Source: SIG78 sp045635745
GTDB lineage: Bacteria; Verrucomicrobiota; Lentisphaeria; Victivallales; Victivallaceae
Assembly (NCBI GenBank): GCA_045635745.1
Contig: JAZTWG010000011.1
Coordinates: 1-64,000 of the forward strand
Direction of reading: 5' to 3'
DNA length: 64,000 nt
The notes under the pieces were generated by a model that worked only from the letters and a program-made list of their open reading frames with translations, did no database searches and was not told the DNA's origin. Within the stretch, counting starts at the first letter, position 1. The number at the start of each line of letters is the position of its first letter. Shown here piece after piece: positions 42,657 to 52,355 of the stretch. A program made the position numbers and the translations under genes.

Positions 42657-44095
42657 GTTGCTCCCCTCAATACTGCAATTTCTTGTATTATCAGCATCGC
42701 CGACAGCAAAAGTCCGGCTGCCAGCACAATTATCAAAACCATTGTGGGAATATTGCTGAGCCGTTCCAGATGTTTGACTTCATCAGCATGGGCGGTACAC
42801 GCTGAACGTTCGCCCATAGTCATACGCAAACCGTGATAAGTCATACCCGAAAAAACCACAAAAAGCAGCAGCAGTATCACCCCGCCCAGCCATACACCGG
42901 CCCCGCGGATCAGCATCATTTCGGTAAAAAACAACGGCGACGGCGGCATACCGCACAAAAGCAGAATGGCAACAATATAGTTTATACCATTGCGTTTGAT
43001 CACCCCCAGCAGTCCGCTGATGCTGCTGATTTTCTGGGTATTGCAAGCCAGCTGGATATTATCGGCGGTCATAAACAGCACCACTTTGAGCAATGCATGC
43101 ACGATTATATGCAGCAAAGCTATATATTCATACCCCAATGCCCACATGATCGAAACCAGTCCCATATGTTCCATGCTTGAATAAGCCAGCATGCGCTTGT
43201 AGTCATTTTGCCGGACAATGAAAAATGCTGCCAGCGCCAGCGAAAGCACCCCCAGCACCAACATCAGACCGGTGCAGAAGCCGCGCACACTTTCCGGAGC
43301 AATTTCCAGCACCCGCGCCACACCCAGAAACGAACACGCCAGCAATGCCCCCGACGAAAGCACCGACAACACTCCGGGCGCTTCGCTGTAAGCATCGGGC
43401 ATCCAACTCTGGAACGGTGCCAGCCCCATCTTGGTACCGTAACCGGCAAGCATAAAAACAAACGCCGCTTTGAACCATTCCGGATGCAAATTGGCCTTGC
43501 TCAAAAGCAACATATCCATTCCGGCATGACTGCCCTCGCCGGCAATCGCCAGCAGCATAGTGCCGAACAGCGCAAAACCGATCCCCACCGAACAGATGAG
43601 TATATACTTCCACATAGCCTCCAGCGAATTACCGCTGCGGCGGAAGATGATCAATGGCGCACTTGCCAGCGTAGTAGCTTCCATAGCTACCCACAGCAGA
43701 CCGAAGTTGCAGCTTACAGTCACCAGAGTCATACTGCTGAGAAATCCCAGCAGACAGATCGCCACCAGCTGCGGCGAAAGAAATTTTTCAGCATTGGCTA
43801 TATAATGCTGCCGCACCATAGGAAAATATTTGATGGTCTGTATGCTGGAAAGCAGATTCAGGAACGAAACCACACTCAACACCGTCAGGCTCAAATCATC
43901 CACACCTATGAGTTCAGCTACTTTTCCGGGAGAAGTTGCTGCCAGCTCCGGAAAAAACCACAGCACCGCCGTCCCGAAGCAATGCAATACTGCCGTAACG
44001 TTGATCACACCCACATGCACTTTCAACCGGCTGCCCGACGCCCAGACAACCAACAGACCGGCCAGCGGCAGAAGAATCAAAAACAGAGAAATCAT
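42644..44095 (-). CDS. HyfF/NuoN-like antiporter-type membrane subunit
   Basis: 483 residues with about 13-14 membrane segments. The conserved Glu/Lys pairs of the NuoL/M/N family appear as W-V-A-M-E-A-T-T-L, G-Y-G-T-K-M-G-L-A-P-F and I-I-V-H-A-L-L-K-V-V-L-F. It should form a proton (or Na+) path in the membrane arm of the complex. Start and stop overlap the neighbouring genes, a tightly coupled operon. It is the second of two antiporter-like subunits in the operon. Confidence 0.9.
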   Translation of the reverse strand: MISLFLILLPLAGLLVVWASGSRLKVHVGVINVTAVLHCFGTAVLWFFPELAATSPGKVAELIGVDDLSLTVLSVVSFLNLLSSIQTIKYFPMVRQHYIANAEKFLSPQLVAICLLGFLSSMTLVTVSCNFGLLWVAMEATTLASAPLIIFRRSGNSLEAMWKYILICSVGIGFALFGTMLLAIAGEGSHAGMDMLLLSKANLHPEWFKAAFVFMLAGYGTKMGLAPFQSWMPDAYSEAPGVLSVLSSGALLACSFLGVARVLEIAPESVRGFCTGLMLVLGVLSLALAAFFIVRQNDYKRMLAYSSMEHMGLVSIMWALGYEYIALLHIIVHALLKVVLFMTADNIQLACNTQKISSISGLLGVIKRNGINYIVAILLLCGMPPSPLFFTEMMLIRGAGVWLGGVILLLLFVVFSGMTYHGLRMTMGERSACTAHADEVKHLERLSNIPTMVLIIVLAAGLLLSAMLIIQEIAVLRGATWIF

Positions 44096-44796
44096 GCTTT
44101 CACCTCGCTTTCGCCGGAATCATCGGTTTCATCTTCCTCGACTTCGTTGAGGTGTGTAAGCCGGTCGGCATCGATATGAGAAAATTCGCGGTTGATATGA
44201 AACATAGCTATACCCATGACAAAAACCAATACCAGCACGTCCAGCAGTATACCCAGTTCCACCAGAATTCCGCACTCGACCGCCATGCCAAGACCGAAAA
44301 CCGTTATACCGTTTTCAAAAATAAGAAATCCCACCACCTGGGTCAGTGCCTTCTTGCGGGCAATAACGATAAACAATCCGGCGATCATGCTGGTGAACGC
44401 CACCGGAGCCGCCAGCAGCGGGCTGCCGGCCGGATTGACCCCGCCGCGGATCCAGAAATAGAATGCCAGTCCGGACAGCAGCACCACCACCGCCAGCGAT
44501 CCGGCATAACCGACCAGCGGTTCCAGTTCGCGCTTGACTTTGGCCTGATACATTGCATGCCGCAACAGATATGGCAGCACTACACCTTTGACCACCACAC
44601 CGATTATTGCCACAATAATAACTTCCAGATGCGGAACTGCAACATTCTTGCTGTACCATAAAGCCAGCGGAAAAAGCCCGATCAGCAGCCCGTGCAGCGC
44701 CGCCAGCCGGATACACGGCAGCATACGGCTGGTTGCCACCAATGTCAGATCGATCAGCAGCAGAGCCGACAGGATCACTTCTGTTATTTCTGTCAT
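44092..44796 (-). CDS. HyfE-like membrane subunit
   Basis: 234 residues with about six to seven membrane segments and an acidic C-terminal tail (V-E-E-D-E-T-D-D-S-G-E-S-E). Size, position between HyfC-like and HyfF-like genes and the segment H-L-E-V-I-I-V-A-I-I match HyfE, a subunit related to NuoK/NuoJ. It lies in the membrane arm. The acidic tail is longer than usual. Confidence 0.85.
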   Translation of the reverse strand: MTEITEVILSALLLIDLTLVATSRMLPCIRLAALHGLLIGLFPLALWYSKNVAVPHLEVIIVAIIGVVVKGVVLPYLLRHAMYQAKVKRELEPLVGYAGSLAVVVLLSGLAFYFWIRGGVNPAGSPLLAAPVAFTSMIAGLFIVIARKKALTQVVGFLIFENGITVFGLGMAVECGILVELGILLDVLVLVFVMGIAMFHINREFSHIDADRLTHLNEVEEDETDDSGESEVKA

Positions 44797-45743
44797 TTTT
44801 TGAAATCTCCTCCGAAAATAGCGATCAAAACTATTGCCAGCAATGCAATTGCCAGCGCCCCTGCCAACAGCTGCGGCACCTTCAAAAAGCGGTAACGCGC
44901 CATAACCGACTCGACCACACCGATACTTGCTGCCATACCGAAAATCAGCACATAAAACAGAATAAACTCAAGTCCGCAGCCAGCTGCCAGATTCGGCAGC
45001 AGCAAGGCCGCCATAAAAGATCCGAATATCCACAATTTCAGTGCGGCGCTGTAGTGTATCGCAGCCAGATCCGGTCCGCTGTTGTCAAGGATCATAGCTT
45101 CGTGAATCATGGTAAGTTCCAGGTGCGTTTCGGGGTCGTCGACCGGCACCCGGCAGTTTTCGCACAGCATTACAATATAGAGTGCGGCGGCCAGAAAGAA
45201 TATTGCCGTGCCGCCGGAAAACCATCCGGCTGGCGTAAGCGCGGTCAATGCGCCCGAAAGCGTAAAATCTTTTGTCAGCAGCACCAGCGCCGAAAGTATG
45301 GCCAGCATCACCCCTTCACCCAGCATGGAAAACTGACATTCGCGGCTTGAGCCCATACCTTCAAATGCCGATGCGGTTTCCATTGCCGCCAGTACGGTCA
45401 GCATTCTGCCGCAGCCGGCAAGATAAACAAACAGTATCATATCCCCGGGAAATGCCACCGGCGACTTCAGACATGCCGCCGGCAGCATCAGCAGCATCAG
45501 CAGCGCGGTACACAGAGTACCCCACGGAGCAAGCTCGAAAATCCATCCGCGGGAAGTGCTGTAAACCGAAGATTTTTTCATCAATTTAGCCAGATCGTAA
45601 TAAAGCTGCAGCAAACGCGGCCCCTTGCGTCCGGCAAAAAAAGCCTTGACTTTATTGATAACCCCGACCAGCAGCGGCGAAGCGATCAGAGCAACGACAA
45701 AGTTGCCGCACCACAATATAAAATTCAATGAAGATTCGTTCAT
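44793..45743 (-). CDS. HyfC/NuoH-like membrane subunit
   Basis: 316 residues with eight hydrophobic segments. The matrix-type loop G-R-K-G-P-R-L-L-Q-L-Y-Y-D-L-A-K-L, the E-M-I-like loop L-E-L-T-M-I-H-E-A-M-I-L-D-N-S-G and D-D-P-E-T-H-L-E-L are characteristic of the NuoH/HyfC subunit that links the peripheral and membrane arms. It overlaps both neighbours by 4 bp. Confidence 0.92.
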   Translation of the reverse strand: MNESSLNFILWCGNFVVALIASPLLVGVINKVKAFFAGRKGPRLLQLYYDLAKLMKKSSVYSTSRGWIFELAPWGTLCTALLMLLMLPAACLKSPVAFPGDMILFVYLAGCGRMLTVLAAMETASAFEGMGSSRECQFSMLGEGVMLAILSALVLLTKDFTLSGALTALTPAGWFSGGTAIFFLAAALYIVMLCENCRVPVDDPETHLELTMIHEAMILDNSGPDLAAIHYSAALKLWIFGSFMAALLLPNLAAGCGLEFILFYVLIFGMAASIGVVESVMARYRFLKVPQLLAGALAIALLAIVLIAIFGGDFKK

Positions 45744-47626
45744 TTGGCCACCGCCTTTACTGCCGGAGCTGTTTTGTTTTCAGATTTTTCAGCCGGAGCG
45801 GATTTGGCAATAAAACTCCAACCCAGCATAAGCAATATAGCCACGACCATTATCAATATATAAATATGCAGAAAACCCGACTGCAGATGTTTTACTTTAT
45901 CGGAAACAAAACTTGCTGCTTTGAATACCGGGGCCCAGATCCAGCGGGTTCCGCCATCAGGAGTTTCCACGTCAAAAGCCGCTTGCTGCGGGAAATATCC
46001 TTTTACCGGAACAATGGATTTTTTCTGCCGCAATATACCGTTGAAAAGATCGGCCAACGGCTGAATGAAAGCCGTTGCAGTATACTGCATTCGTGCGGTG
46101 GGCTCGGCAAAACCGCAATCCCAAGTAAGATTTTCCGCATCGGAGCGTTTTTTGCGCCAGTTTTTCCGGAGCACCATCAGCAGCGTAACCAGCCACCAGA
46201 GCACCAGAGCAAATATAGCGTTATAAGTAAGCGGCATGCTCAAAGCGGCGCCGTATCTGGCGCCGCCGGCTTTAGCGGCCAGTACCGGCGCGGCCAAAGT
46301 CATAAGCAAAGCCAGCAGAGACAAAAAGAGTTGCGCCAGAGCCATATTCAAACTTTCAAGTCCGGCATTGGCAGCCGCAGCAGAACGCGGTTCGCCGGCA
46401 AAAACCGCCGAAATACTTTTGGCAAAAGCTGCCGCCGCCAGTCCGCCGGTAAGTGCCAGCGCAATCGCCGATGCAGTTGAAGCAGCAAAAACGCCGCCGG
46501 TACTGTGTGCTATGCCCTGAAAAGCTGCCATGTAAATCAAAAGTTCACTGGCAAAACCGCAAAACGGCGGCAGACCGGATATTCCCATACCGGAAACGGT
46601 AAAAATCAATCCGGTAAGCGGCATTTTTCTGACCAGTCCGCCCATGATATCCATATCCAGCGTATGCATGGTTTTGTAGACCGATCCGGCACAGAGAAAA
46701 AGCGAACCTTTCAGCAGAGCATGATTGACGATATGCAGCATACCGCCGGCAGCAGCCATCACCATCATAAGATCGTTGTTTACACCGCGGCCCAGCAGCG
46801 CCAGCCCGAACGCCAGCGTAATTATACCTATATTTTCCACACTCGAATACGCCAGCATCCGCTTGAGATCACTTTGCGCAGCGCCGAAAAGTATGCCGCA
46901 GAACATGCCGATCAAACCGGCGGCAAAAGCTATCCATCCGATCGCCGGCACCCCGATCACCCACGGGGCCCACACGCCGATACCATAAAACCCCAGCGGG
47001 ATCATTGCTGCCGACATCACGGCCGATACCGGAGCCGGAGCCGCCGGATGTGCTTCAGGCAGCCACACATGCAGCAGCGGGAACCCGACTTTCAACCCGA
47101 ACGCCAGCAAAGTTGCCACCGTTGCAGCAACCATATATCCCTCCGGCAGACTCAGTACCCACACGAGCAGCAAGCCACCGGCTTCGCAAGCCAGAAGATA
47201 GATCCATGCGGCTTTACGCACCTGCTTCCGGCTCCAGTCAAACGCCACCAGTCCAAAACTCGCCAGCCCCATAAGCTCCCAGTTCAACAGAAAAACAACC
47301 CCCTTGGGAAGCGCCGTAACATTCAGCATGGCAAATATGGTCAGATTAAACAGGAACCAGTAAAGATTCATGCGGTGTCTGCCATGCTCTTTCATATAGC
47401 CGATGGTGTGCCATGCCGCAGCCATACCTACCAATATCACCGGCAGCTGAAAAACCAGCAGCACCGGGTCATGAACCCGCACCGCAATAAAAAACTTAAG
47501 CAGAAGAGCCGCTATGCAGCCTCCTGCACCTACTGCATTTGCCCCGCGGTCCCATCTGCCGGAAAAAAGCGCAAAGAACGCACTTCCAGCCAGTAAAGCA
47601 GGAACGATAACACTGATAATATCCAT
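45740..47626 (-). CDS. HyfB/NuoL-like antiporter-type membrane subunit
   Basis: 628 residues with about 14-16 membrane segments. It has N-W-E-L-M-G-L, F-G-L-K-V-G-F-P-L-L-H-V-W-L-P-E-A-H and I-V-N-H-A-L-L-K-G-S-L-F, the Glu and Lys elements of proton-pumping subunits, and a long C-terminal part with the W-D-C-G segment seen in HyfB. It is the first gene of the operon. The complex is therefore B-C-E-F-G-HI, with no HyfD-like subunit. No formate dehydrogenase or maturation genes are in the window. Confidence 0.92.
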   Translation of the reverse strand: MDIISVIVPALLAGSAFFALFSGRWDRGANAVGAGGCIAALLLKFFIAVRVHDPVLLVFQLPVILVGMAAAWHTIGYMKEHGRHRMNLYWFLFNLTIFAMLNVTALPKGVVFLLNWELMGLASFGLVAFDWSRKQVRKAAWIYLLACEAGGLLLVWVLSLPEGYMVAATVATLLAFGLKVGFPLLHVWLPEAHPAAPAPVSAVMSAAMIPLGFYGIGVWAPWVIGVPAIGWIAFAAGLIGMFCGILFGAAQSDLKRMLAYSSVENIGIITLAFGLALLGRGVNNDLMMVMAAAGGMLHIVNHALLKGSLFLCAGSVYKTMHTLDMDIMGGLVRKMPLTGLIFTVSGMGISGLPPFCGFASELLIYMAAFQGIAHSTGGVFAASTASAIALALTGGLAAAAFAKSISAVFAGEPRSAAAANAGLESLNMALAQLFLSLLALLMTLAAPVLAAKAGGARYGAALSMPLTYNAIFALVLWWLVTLLMVLRKNWRKKRSDAENLTWDCGFAEPTARMQYTATAFIQPLADLFNGILRQKKSIVPVKGYFPQQAAFDVETPDGGTRWIWAPVFKAASFVSDKVKHLQSGFLHIYILIMVVAILLMLGWSFIAKSAPAEKSENKTAPAVKAVAK

Positions 47627-47747
47627 ACTTCTGTTATTCTGATATCCCTGATATTTAATTGGTTACGATCGTATTTTTTCAGACTTCTGAAAAAAAATTA
47701 TCATATAATATACCACACAAACGTATTCTTGGCAAGAAAAAAAGTCT

Positions 47748-48656
47748 TCAAATCAGCGTTAAAACAGCTCTTTCCAACAGATGATCCGGATCAAGTGCCC
47801 GCTTGGCACGGCGCAAACCTTCCACATTCAAATCCTGTTCGCGGTTCATGAATGCAAAGTTTTCAGCCAGCAGCTGTTCTACCAGCACGGCAGTAAGCTT
47901 GGCGCCGGCTCCAGTGAAAGTGTGATCGGCTTTTTCAAAATGTATATCCGCTATCTGGTCACTCAATGGCGAGTAAATGGAAAATCCGGCAAGAGAATCC
48001 TGCACATACAGCAAAACCCCGTTCAATCCGCAGCAAGGATCATTCCACAAAAGTTCCAGCCGCTGCAAGGAAAGTTTTTCTTCCTGTCCGGAATTGCTTT
48101 CCCAGATATCACGGCTCAATTTTTCAGCCAGAGCAAGTACTTGGCCGATATGACTTTTCTGCATCTTTTCAACCCGAAATATATTCTCATAGCAGCGCTC
48201 AAACTGTCGGATCTGATTGTGACGCTTACGCAGTTTACTGCCGCTGAAACTTGCCAGGTGCCGGAGATCGTATATATAGTCGGCTTCACCGGGATCAACT
48301 TCCAGTGTAAAAAAATCTGCCGCAACCGGAAAATTCTGGAAATAATCTGCCGGAACATCGCCGCAAACACTCCCGCCGCCGCAAAAGTCATCGAACCACT
48401 TGCAAACGTTGAACAGAGTTTCCGGATCAACTGCCCTGCCCGCAGGAAAGAAAATGTACTTTTCTTTGAACGAAGCCACCCACAAACACTCACTTATTAC
48501 TGCAGCATGCCAATCATATACCGGCATATAAAGCATCAGATTGGCCCACGAGCGCTCGCAGCTGCTGCTTGGGAATCCGTCTGAAAACTGCCGGTAAATA
48601 TCATAAAAATCCGGTTCAAGGTGCTTGAATCGACTCTTCAACATCATTTGATCCAT
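47748..48656 (-). CDS. DUF2156 (phosphatidylglycerol lysyltransferase C-terminal-like) protein
   Basis: 302 residues, no membrane segments. The fold is a double GNAT-like DUF2156 domain: F-S-S-/S-C-E-R-S-W-A-N-L-M-L-Y near residue 33, Y-I-Y-D-L-R-H-L-A-S-F-S-G-S-K-L-R-K-R-H-N near 127, and D-I-H-F-E-K-A near 238, with a final N-R-E-Q-D-L-N-V-E-G-L-R. Relatives either transfer an aminoacyl group to a lipid or are uncharacterised; lacking the membrane part, this one should be cytosolic. It stands alone between the hydrogenase-like operon and rnpB, divergent from rnpB. Confidence 0.8.
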   Translation of the reverse strand: MDQMMLKSRFKHLEPDFYDIYRQFSDGFPSSSCERSWANLMLYMPVYDWHAAVISECLWVASFKEKYIFFPAGRAVDPETLFNVCKWFDDFCGGGSVCGDVPADYFQNFPVAADFFTLEVDPGEADYIYDLRHLASFSGSKLRKRHNQIRQFERCYENIFRVEKMQKSHIGQVLALAEKLSRDIWESNSGQEEKLSLQRLELLWNDPCCGLNGVLLYVQDSLAGFSIYSPLSDQIADIHFEKADHTFTGAGAKLTAVLVEQLLAENFAFMNREQDLNVEGLRRAKRALDPDHLLERAVLTLI

Positions 48657-48772
48657 TCATACAAAACAAATATTTTTTTTACTATAAATGCTCTTCAGAC
48701 AAAATGCCACATCTTCATAGTCATAAACACCGGAAAAAGAGCAAAAAAATGTAAAAAAAATTTGCTGTTAAC

Positions 48773-48800
48773 TTGATAAGTAGCGCTTTTATGTTATATT
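48773..48800 (+). promoter_or_regulatory. Promoter of rnpB
   Basis: TTGATA at 48773-48778, 16 bp, TATATT at 48795-48800, 9 bp before the predicted RNA 5' end. Confidence 0.7.
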
Positions 48801-48808
48801 TATTTAAT

Positions 48809-49189
48809 GGCAGCAGTTGACAGGTAATCGCTCCCGGTTTACCGGGGGAGGAAAGTCCGGACTGCACAGAGCGGGAAGTCCTTTTCAGCGGGAAGATTTT
48901 TCTGAACGTGAAAGAAGGGTACTGCGGACCATAAGCCGCAGGAAGGAAAGTGCAACAGAAAAAAAACCGCCGGAATCCGTTCCGGTAAGGGTGAAAAGGC
49001 GGGGTAAGAGCCCGCCGGGTGATCAGCGAAAGCGTCATCGCACAGGCAAACCCCTTCCGCAGCAAGACCAAATAGGGAACGAGCTGTTGCTCGCAGCGTT
49101 AACAGTTCCGGGTTCTGGTCGCATAGACAGATGATTGCCGCCGAATCTTCGGATTTCGGAACAGAATCCGGCTTATCTCAATTGCTGCC
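48809..49189 (+). ncRNA. rnpB: RNase P RNA (rnpB), bacterial type A
   Basis: The conserved 5' half has GAGGAAAGTCCGGAC at about 48850; the 3' half has the GCATAGACAGATGATTGCC region and ACAGAATCCGGCTTAT. The 5' GGCAGCAGTTGA pairs with the 3' TCAATTGCTGCC over 12 positions with one mismatch, setting both ends. Length about 381 nt fits the ancestral type. It is the catalytic RNA that removes tRNA 5' leaders. Confidence 0.96.
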
Positions 49190-49223
49190 TGCTGTAACAA
49201 TTTTATCAGGATTTGAATTTTTT

Positions 49224-50033
49224 ATGAGTAAATTGGCGCTTTTAAGTGACATTCATGCCAACGCCGATGCCTTGAATCAGGTTTTGGCATACTGTGAATC
49301 TCTCGGGGTGGATAAATATGCCTGCCTGGGAGATATTGTGGGGTATAACTCCGAGCCGCAGCTTTGTCTGCGCATGATAAATGCCCTCAACCCCATTGCC
49401 CGGGTGCGGGGCAATCATGACGATTATACGGCCATGAATGACGATGAAATGGAAGGTTTCAACCCCAATGCCAAGCGCGCGATCTTCTGGACCCGCAACC
49501 AGCTTACCGAAGATGAACGGCGCTGGGTGGGCGATGCGCCATTGCGCGTTTCGATCCCCGGTATGCCGGTAACGCTGGTGCACGCCACGCTGGATTCACC
49601 GAACACCTGGGGGTATGTGTTCGATGTTTACCATGCGATCGATAATTTCTCATACCAGCTTACCCAGCTTTGTTTCTGCGGTCACTCGCATGTGCCGGTG
49701 GCTTTCTGCAAAAAACCGTTTGCCTCCGGTCCGCTGCGCGGAGTGGAAGAGTTGCGCGACTGGGTGATGGTCAATAACGCCATGCCCAATAACTTTGATG
49801 TGATCGATACATTTTCTGTGCGTATTGAGCCTGGGTGCAAATATCTGTTCAATGTCGGCAGTATCGGCCAGCCCCGCAACCACGACCCGCGGGCATCATT
49901 TGCAGTCTTCGACGATGCCGCGCGAACCGTTACCCGTTACGCGCTGCCCTACGATATAGCCAGCGCCCAGACCAAGGTACTCGAAGCCGGTCTGCCGGAA
50001 AGACTTGCCAATCGTCTGGCAATCGGAGAATAA
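49224..50033 (+). CDS. Metallophosphoesterase (YfcE/diadenosine-tetraphosphatase-like)
   Basis: The start is at the ATG at 49224 (M-S-K-L-A-L-L-S-D-I-H-A-N); the open frame upstream lies inside rnpB. 269 residues, no signal peptide. The metal ligands are D-I-H at 9-11, G-D-I-V-G-Y near 36, G-N-H-D-D-Y near 67, V-H-A-T-L near 120 and G-H-S-H near 154. It is a cytoplasmic phosphoesterase of the calcineurin fold. CAGGAT stands upstream of the start. It is the first of three plus-strand genes with short gaps (12 bp, 3 bp). Confidence 0.9.
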   Translation: MSKLALLSDIHANADALNQVLAYCESLGVDKYACLGDIVGYNSEPQLCLRMINALNPIARVRGNHDDYTAMNDDEMEGFNPNAKRAIFWTRNQLTEDERRWVGDAPLRVSIPGMPVTLVHATLDSPNTWGYVFDVYHAIDNFSYQLTQLCFCGHSHVPVAFCKKPFASGPLRGVEELRDWVMVNNAMPNNFDVIDTFSVRIEPGCKYLFNVGSIGQPRNHDPRASFAVFDDAARTVTRYALPYDIASAQTKVLEAGLPERLANRLAIGE

Positions 50034-50045
50034 GCGATCTGGATT

Positions 50046-51137
50046 ATGAAAGTTGCCAAAAGAAAATCCGTTGGCGATAAAAAAATACCGGCCAATGTAA
50101 AACGCATATTGATCGTCAAGCCCAGCAGTCTGGGAGATATATTCCATGTATTTCCTGCCGTAGCAAGATTGCAGGAGCTTTTTCCCGAAGCTGAATTCGA
50201 CTGGCTGGTGCATCCGGCTTTTGCCGAAGCGCTGGACTATGCTCCGGTAAAGGTGGCGCGCAAGATCATATTCCGCCGCCGCGAATTGGGGAAGATCACG
50301 ACCATACTGCCGGCTATGCTGGAACTTATCAGAGAGCTGCGCGAATATCCTTATGATTACATTTTTGACTTTCAGGGTTTGTTCCGGAGCGCATTTTTTG
50401 CCCGGGCTGCCCGGGGGCGTGTGGTGGGGTTTGCCCGGCCGCGCGAACCCATGGCCCGCTGGTTTTATCACTGTTGGAGCAAAGTGAATCTGCGATTGCA
50501 TGCGGTGCGGCGCAATCAGCTGCTGGTGGAGCGTTTTTTCCAGACCGGGACCATGCGTACCGGCTGCAAAGTGTCATCCCAGCAGGAAAATGCCGGAACT
50601 TTGAATGCAAAACTGGCGCGTTTGGGGATCAAGAGCGATGATATACTCGTAGGGATCTCCCCCGGCGCCCGTTGGGAGAGCAAGATGTTTCCGCCGGAGC
50701 TTTTTGCCCGGGTGATAAAATTGACTTCAGAAATGTATCCGCAACTGCGTTTTGTGGTCATGGGTGCGCCCGCAGACCAGAAAGTTGCCGAAAACATCCG
50801 GCAGTTGAGCAATTCAGACAATGTGGTTTCCATTGCCGGAGCCACGGGGTTGGGTGAACTGGTTGAACTTATATCGCGCTGTAAAGTACTGCTGGCCAAT
50901 GACAGCGGTCCGGTGCATATCGCAGCTGCGGCAAACGTGCCGGTGGTCTGCTTTTACGGTCCGACCAACCCGAATCTGACCGGACCGTTCGGCGATATCC
51001 ACACTATTTTCCAACGCGGCGACCTCAAGTGCATCAAGTGTATGCGCCGTAAATGCAGCAGGATCGTTACCGAATGCCATAATATCGATGCAGCGGCAGT
51101 TGCCGCCGCCATCGGCAGAAAAATCCAGGAGGCTTGA
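50046..51137 (+). CDS. GT9-family (ADP-heptose:LPS heptosyltransferase-like) glycosyltransferase
   Basis: 363 residues with the GT-B fold of GT9: N-terminal I-L-I-V-K-P-S-S-L-G-D-I near residue 20, and in the C-terminal half I-S-P-G-A-R-W-E-S-K-M-F-P near 202, S-R-C-K-V-L-L-A-N-D-S-G-P-V-H-I-A-A-A near 278 and F-Y-G-P-T-N-P near 303. A Cys-rich segment C-I-K-C-M-R-R-K-C follows near 329, common in this branch. It probably adds a heptose or other sugar to lipopolysaccharide at the inner face of the membrane. It fits with kdsD and manC in the next array. Confidence 0.9.
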   Translation: MKVAKRKSVGDKKIPANVKRILIVKPSSLGDIFHVFPAVARLQELFPEAEFDWLVHPAFAEALDYAPVKVARKIIFRRRELGKITTILPAMLELIRELREYPYDYIFDFQGLFRSAFFARAARGRVVGFARPREPMARWFYHCWSKVNLRLHAVRRNQLLVERFFQTGTMRTGCKVSSQQENAGTLNAKLARLGIKSDDILVGISPGARWESKMFPPELFARVIKLTSEMYPQLRFVVMGAPADQKVAENIRQLSNSDNVVSIAGATGLGELVELISRCKVLLANDSGPVHIAAAANVPVVCFYGPTNPNLTGPFGDIHTIFQRGDLKCIKCMRRKCSRIVTECHNIDAAAVAAAIGRKIQEA

Positions 51138-51140
51138 TTC

Positions 51141-52073
51141 ATGCGTAAAATCGTTGTATTGCTAACCGGTTTATTCTTTGCCCTGACAAGTTTTGCCGAT
51201 GTGGTAATGCACATGTATCTGCCGCGTACACGCTACATGCTCTACGAACCGGTGATGGCGGGGATGGTTTTACGCAACACATCCGGTCAGGTGCTGGTGT
51301 TCGGTACCGAAGCTGAATTCCAAGGTCATCTGGAACTCGAATTTTTTGACATGCACGACCGTCCGGTCAAAGGCTCCGGGGTAAAAATTGATTTGCGCGG
51401 TTTGATTCTCCGGCCGGGAGTGGATCACAGAATACGGGTCGATTTGACCCGCTGGCTGGATCTCCGGCGGGTGGGCAGTTTCCGCTTGCGGGCCTACATA
51501 TCACACCCGATGCTGAAGCATGAATACGCCAGCAACCGCTGTTCGCTGGATATTTCCCAGGGGCAGGTTTTCTGGAGCCGCAATTTCGGAGTACCCGATC
51601 TGCAGGCAGCAAAACTGGGCAACGATGCAAAAATACGTAAGTACAGTATCCGCAGTCTGCAGGATAAAAATGATATACACCTGTATCTGCAGGTCGAAGA
51701 TAAAGAAAAAATTTATGTTATCAAACACCTTGGCATATTGCTGGGGCGTGAGCGGCCGACTTGCGAACTCGATGAGATCAATCAGCTGCACATACTCTTT
51801 CCGGTTTCGCAGAAGATGTTTCAGTACACCATATATGACTGGAACGGTCAGCCGCAGAAACAATCCTTTTACCGCATGACAAAAACAGCACCGGTACTCT
51901 CCCGTTCATCAAATACCGGCGAAGTAAAAGTGCTGGGCGGCGAAGTGGTTCAGCCCGGGGTGGAATATTCGCCGCAAAAACTGCTGCCCAACACGCCGGT
52001 ACAAGTTAATGATCCGCTGGATACCATGATCGGCAAACCGGGCAAGAACGCTTCAAGCAAAAACACAAAATAG
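51141..52073 (+). CDS. Exported protein of unknown function
   Basis: 310 residues with a signal peptide (residues 1-19, ending S-F-A). The rest is beta-rich: an Ig-like region (about 20-130: Y-M-L-Y-E-P-V-M-A-G-M-V-L-R-N) and a second beta region to about 245, then a low-complexity tail rich in Pro, Gly, Ser and Lys. It looks like a periplasmic or surface protein. I do not recognise a family. It begins 3 bp after the GT9 gene, so it is cotranscribed, and a role in the cell envelope is plausible. Confidence 0.6.
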   Translation: MRKIVVLLTGLFFALTSFADVVMHMYLPRTRYMLYEPVMAGMVLRNTSGQVLVFGTEAEFQGHLELEFFDMHDRPVKGSGVKIDLRGLILRPGVDHRIRVDLTRWLDLRRVGSFRLRAYISHPMLKHEYASNRCSLDISQGQVFWSRNFGVPDLQAAKLGNDAKIRKYSIRSLQDKNDIHLYLQVEDKEKIYVIKHLGILLGRERPTCELDEINQLHILFPVSQKMFQYTIYDWNGQPQKQSFYRMTKTAPVLSRSSNTGEVKVLGGEVVQPGVEYSPQKLLPNTPVQVNDPLDTMIGKPGKNASSKNTK

Positions 52074-52355
52074 CCTTTTTTGCCGCAATATATGCCTCCT
52101 TATATGAACTGCTGAATATATTACAGTCCACGCGGCACAGCAGCGAAGCCGACCGGAGTTGAGCCAATCCCCGGTGTTTGAGGATAAATTTGCATCGTTT
52201 TAAGGTGTGGCAGCCCCCCCCCACTCTGAATTGAAATTGTCAAGATGCCAAACGCCACATAAAATATATACCCGGCACAGGAGATTCTTCATCCATCCCG
52301 CACCGGGTCTTATTCCAGCGTTTCCGCCGGGGAAATTACCATTTAAAGGCTATTT
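52074..52355. other. Convergent intergenic region
   Basis: 282 bp between convergent genes. It contains a CCCGG/CCGGG hairpin at about 52270-52307 that could end transcription from either side. No gene seen. Confidence 0.5.

Noticed and set aside
46505..47596. 363-codon plus-strand frame inside the HyfB gene
   Set aside because: Low-complexity His/Gln/Arg-rich antisense translation of a membrane protein gene.
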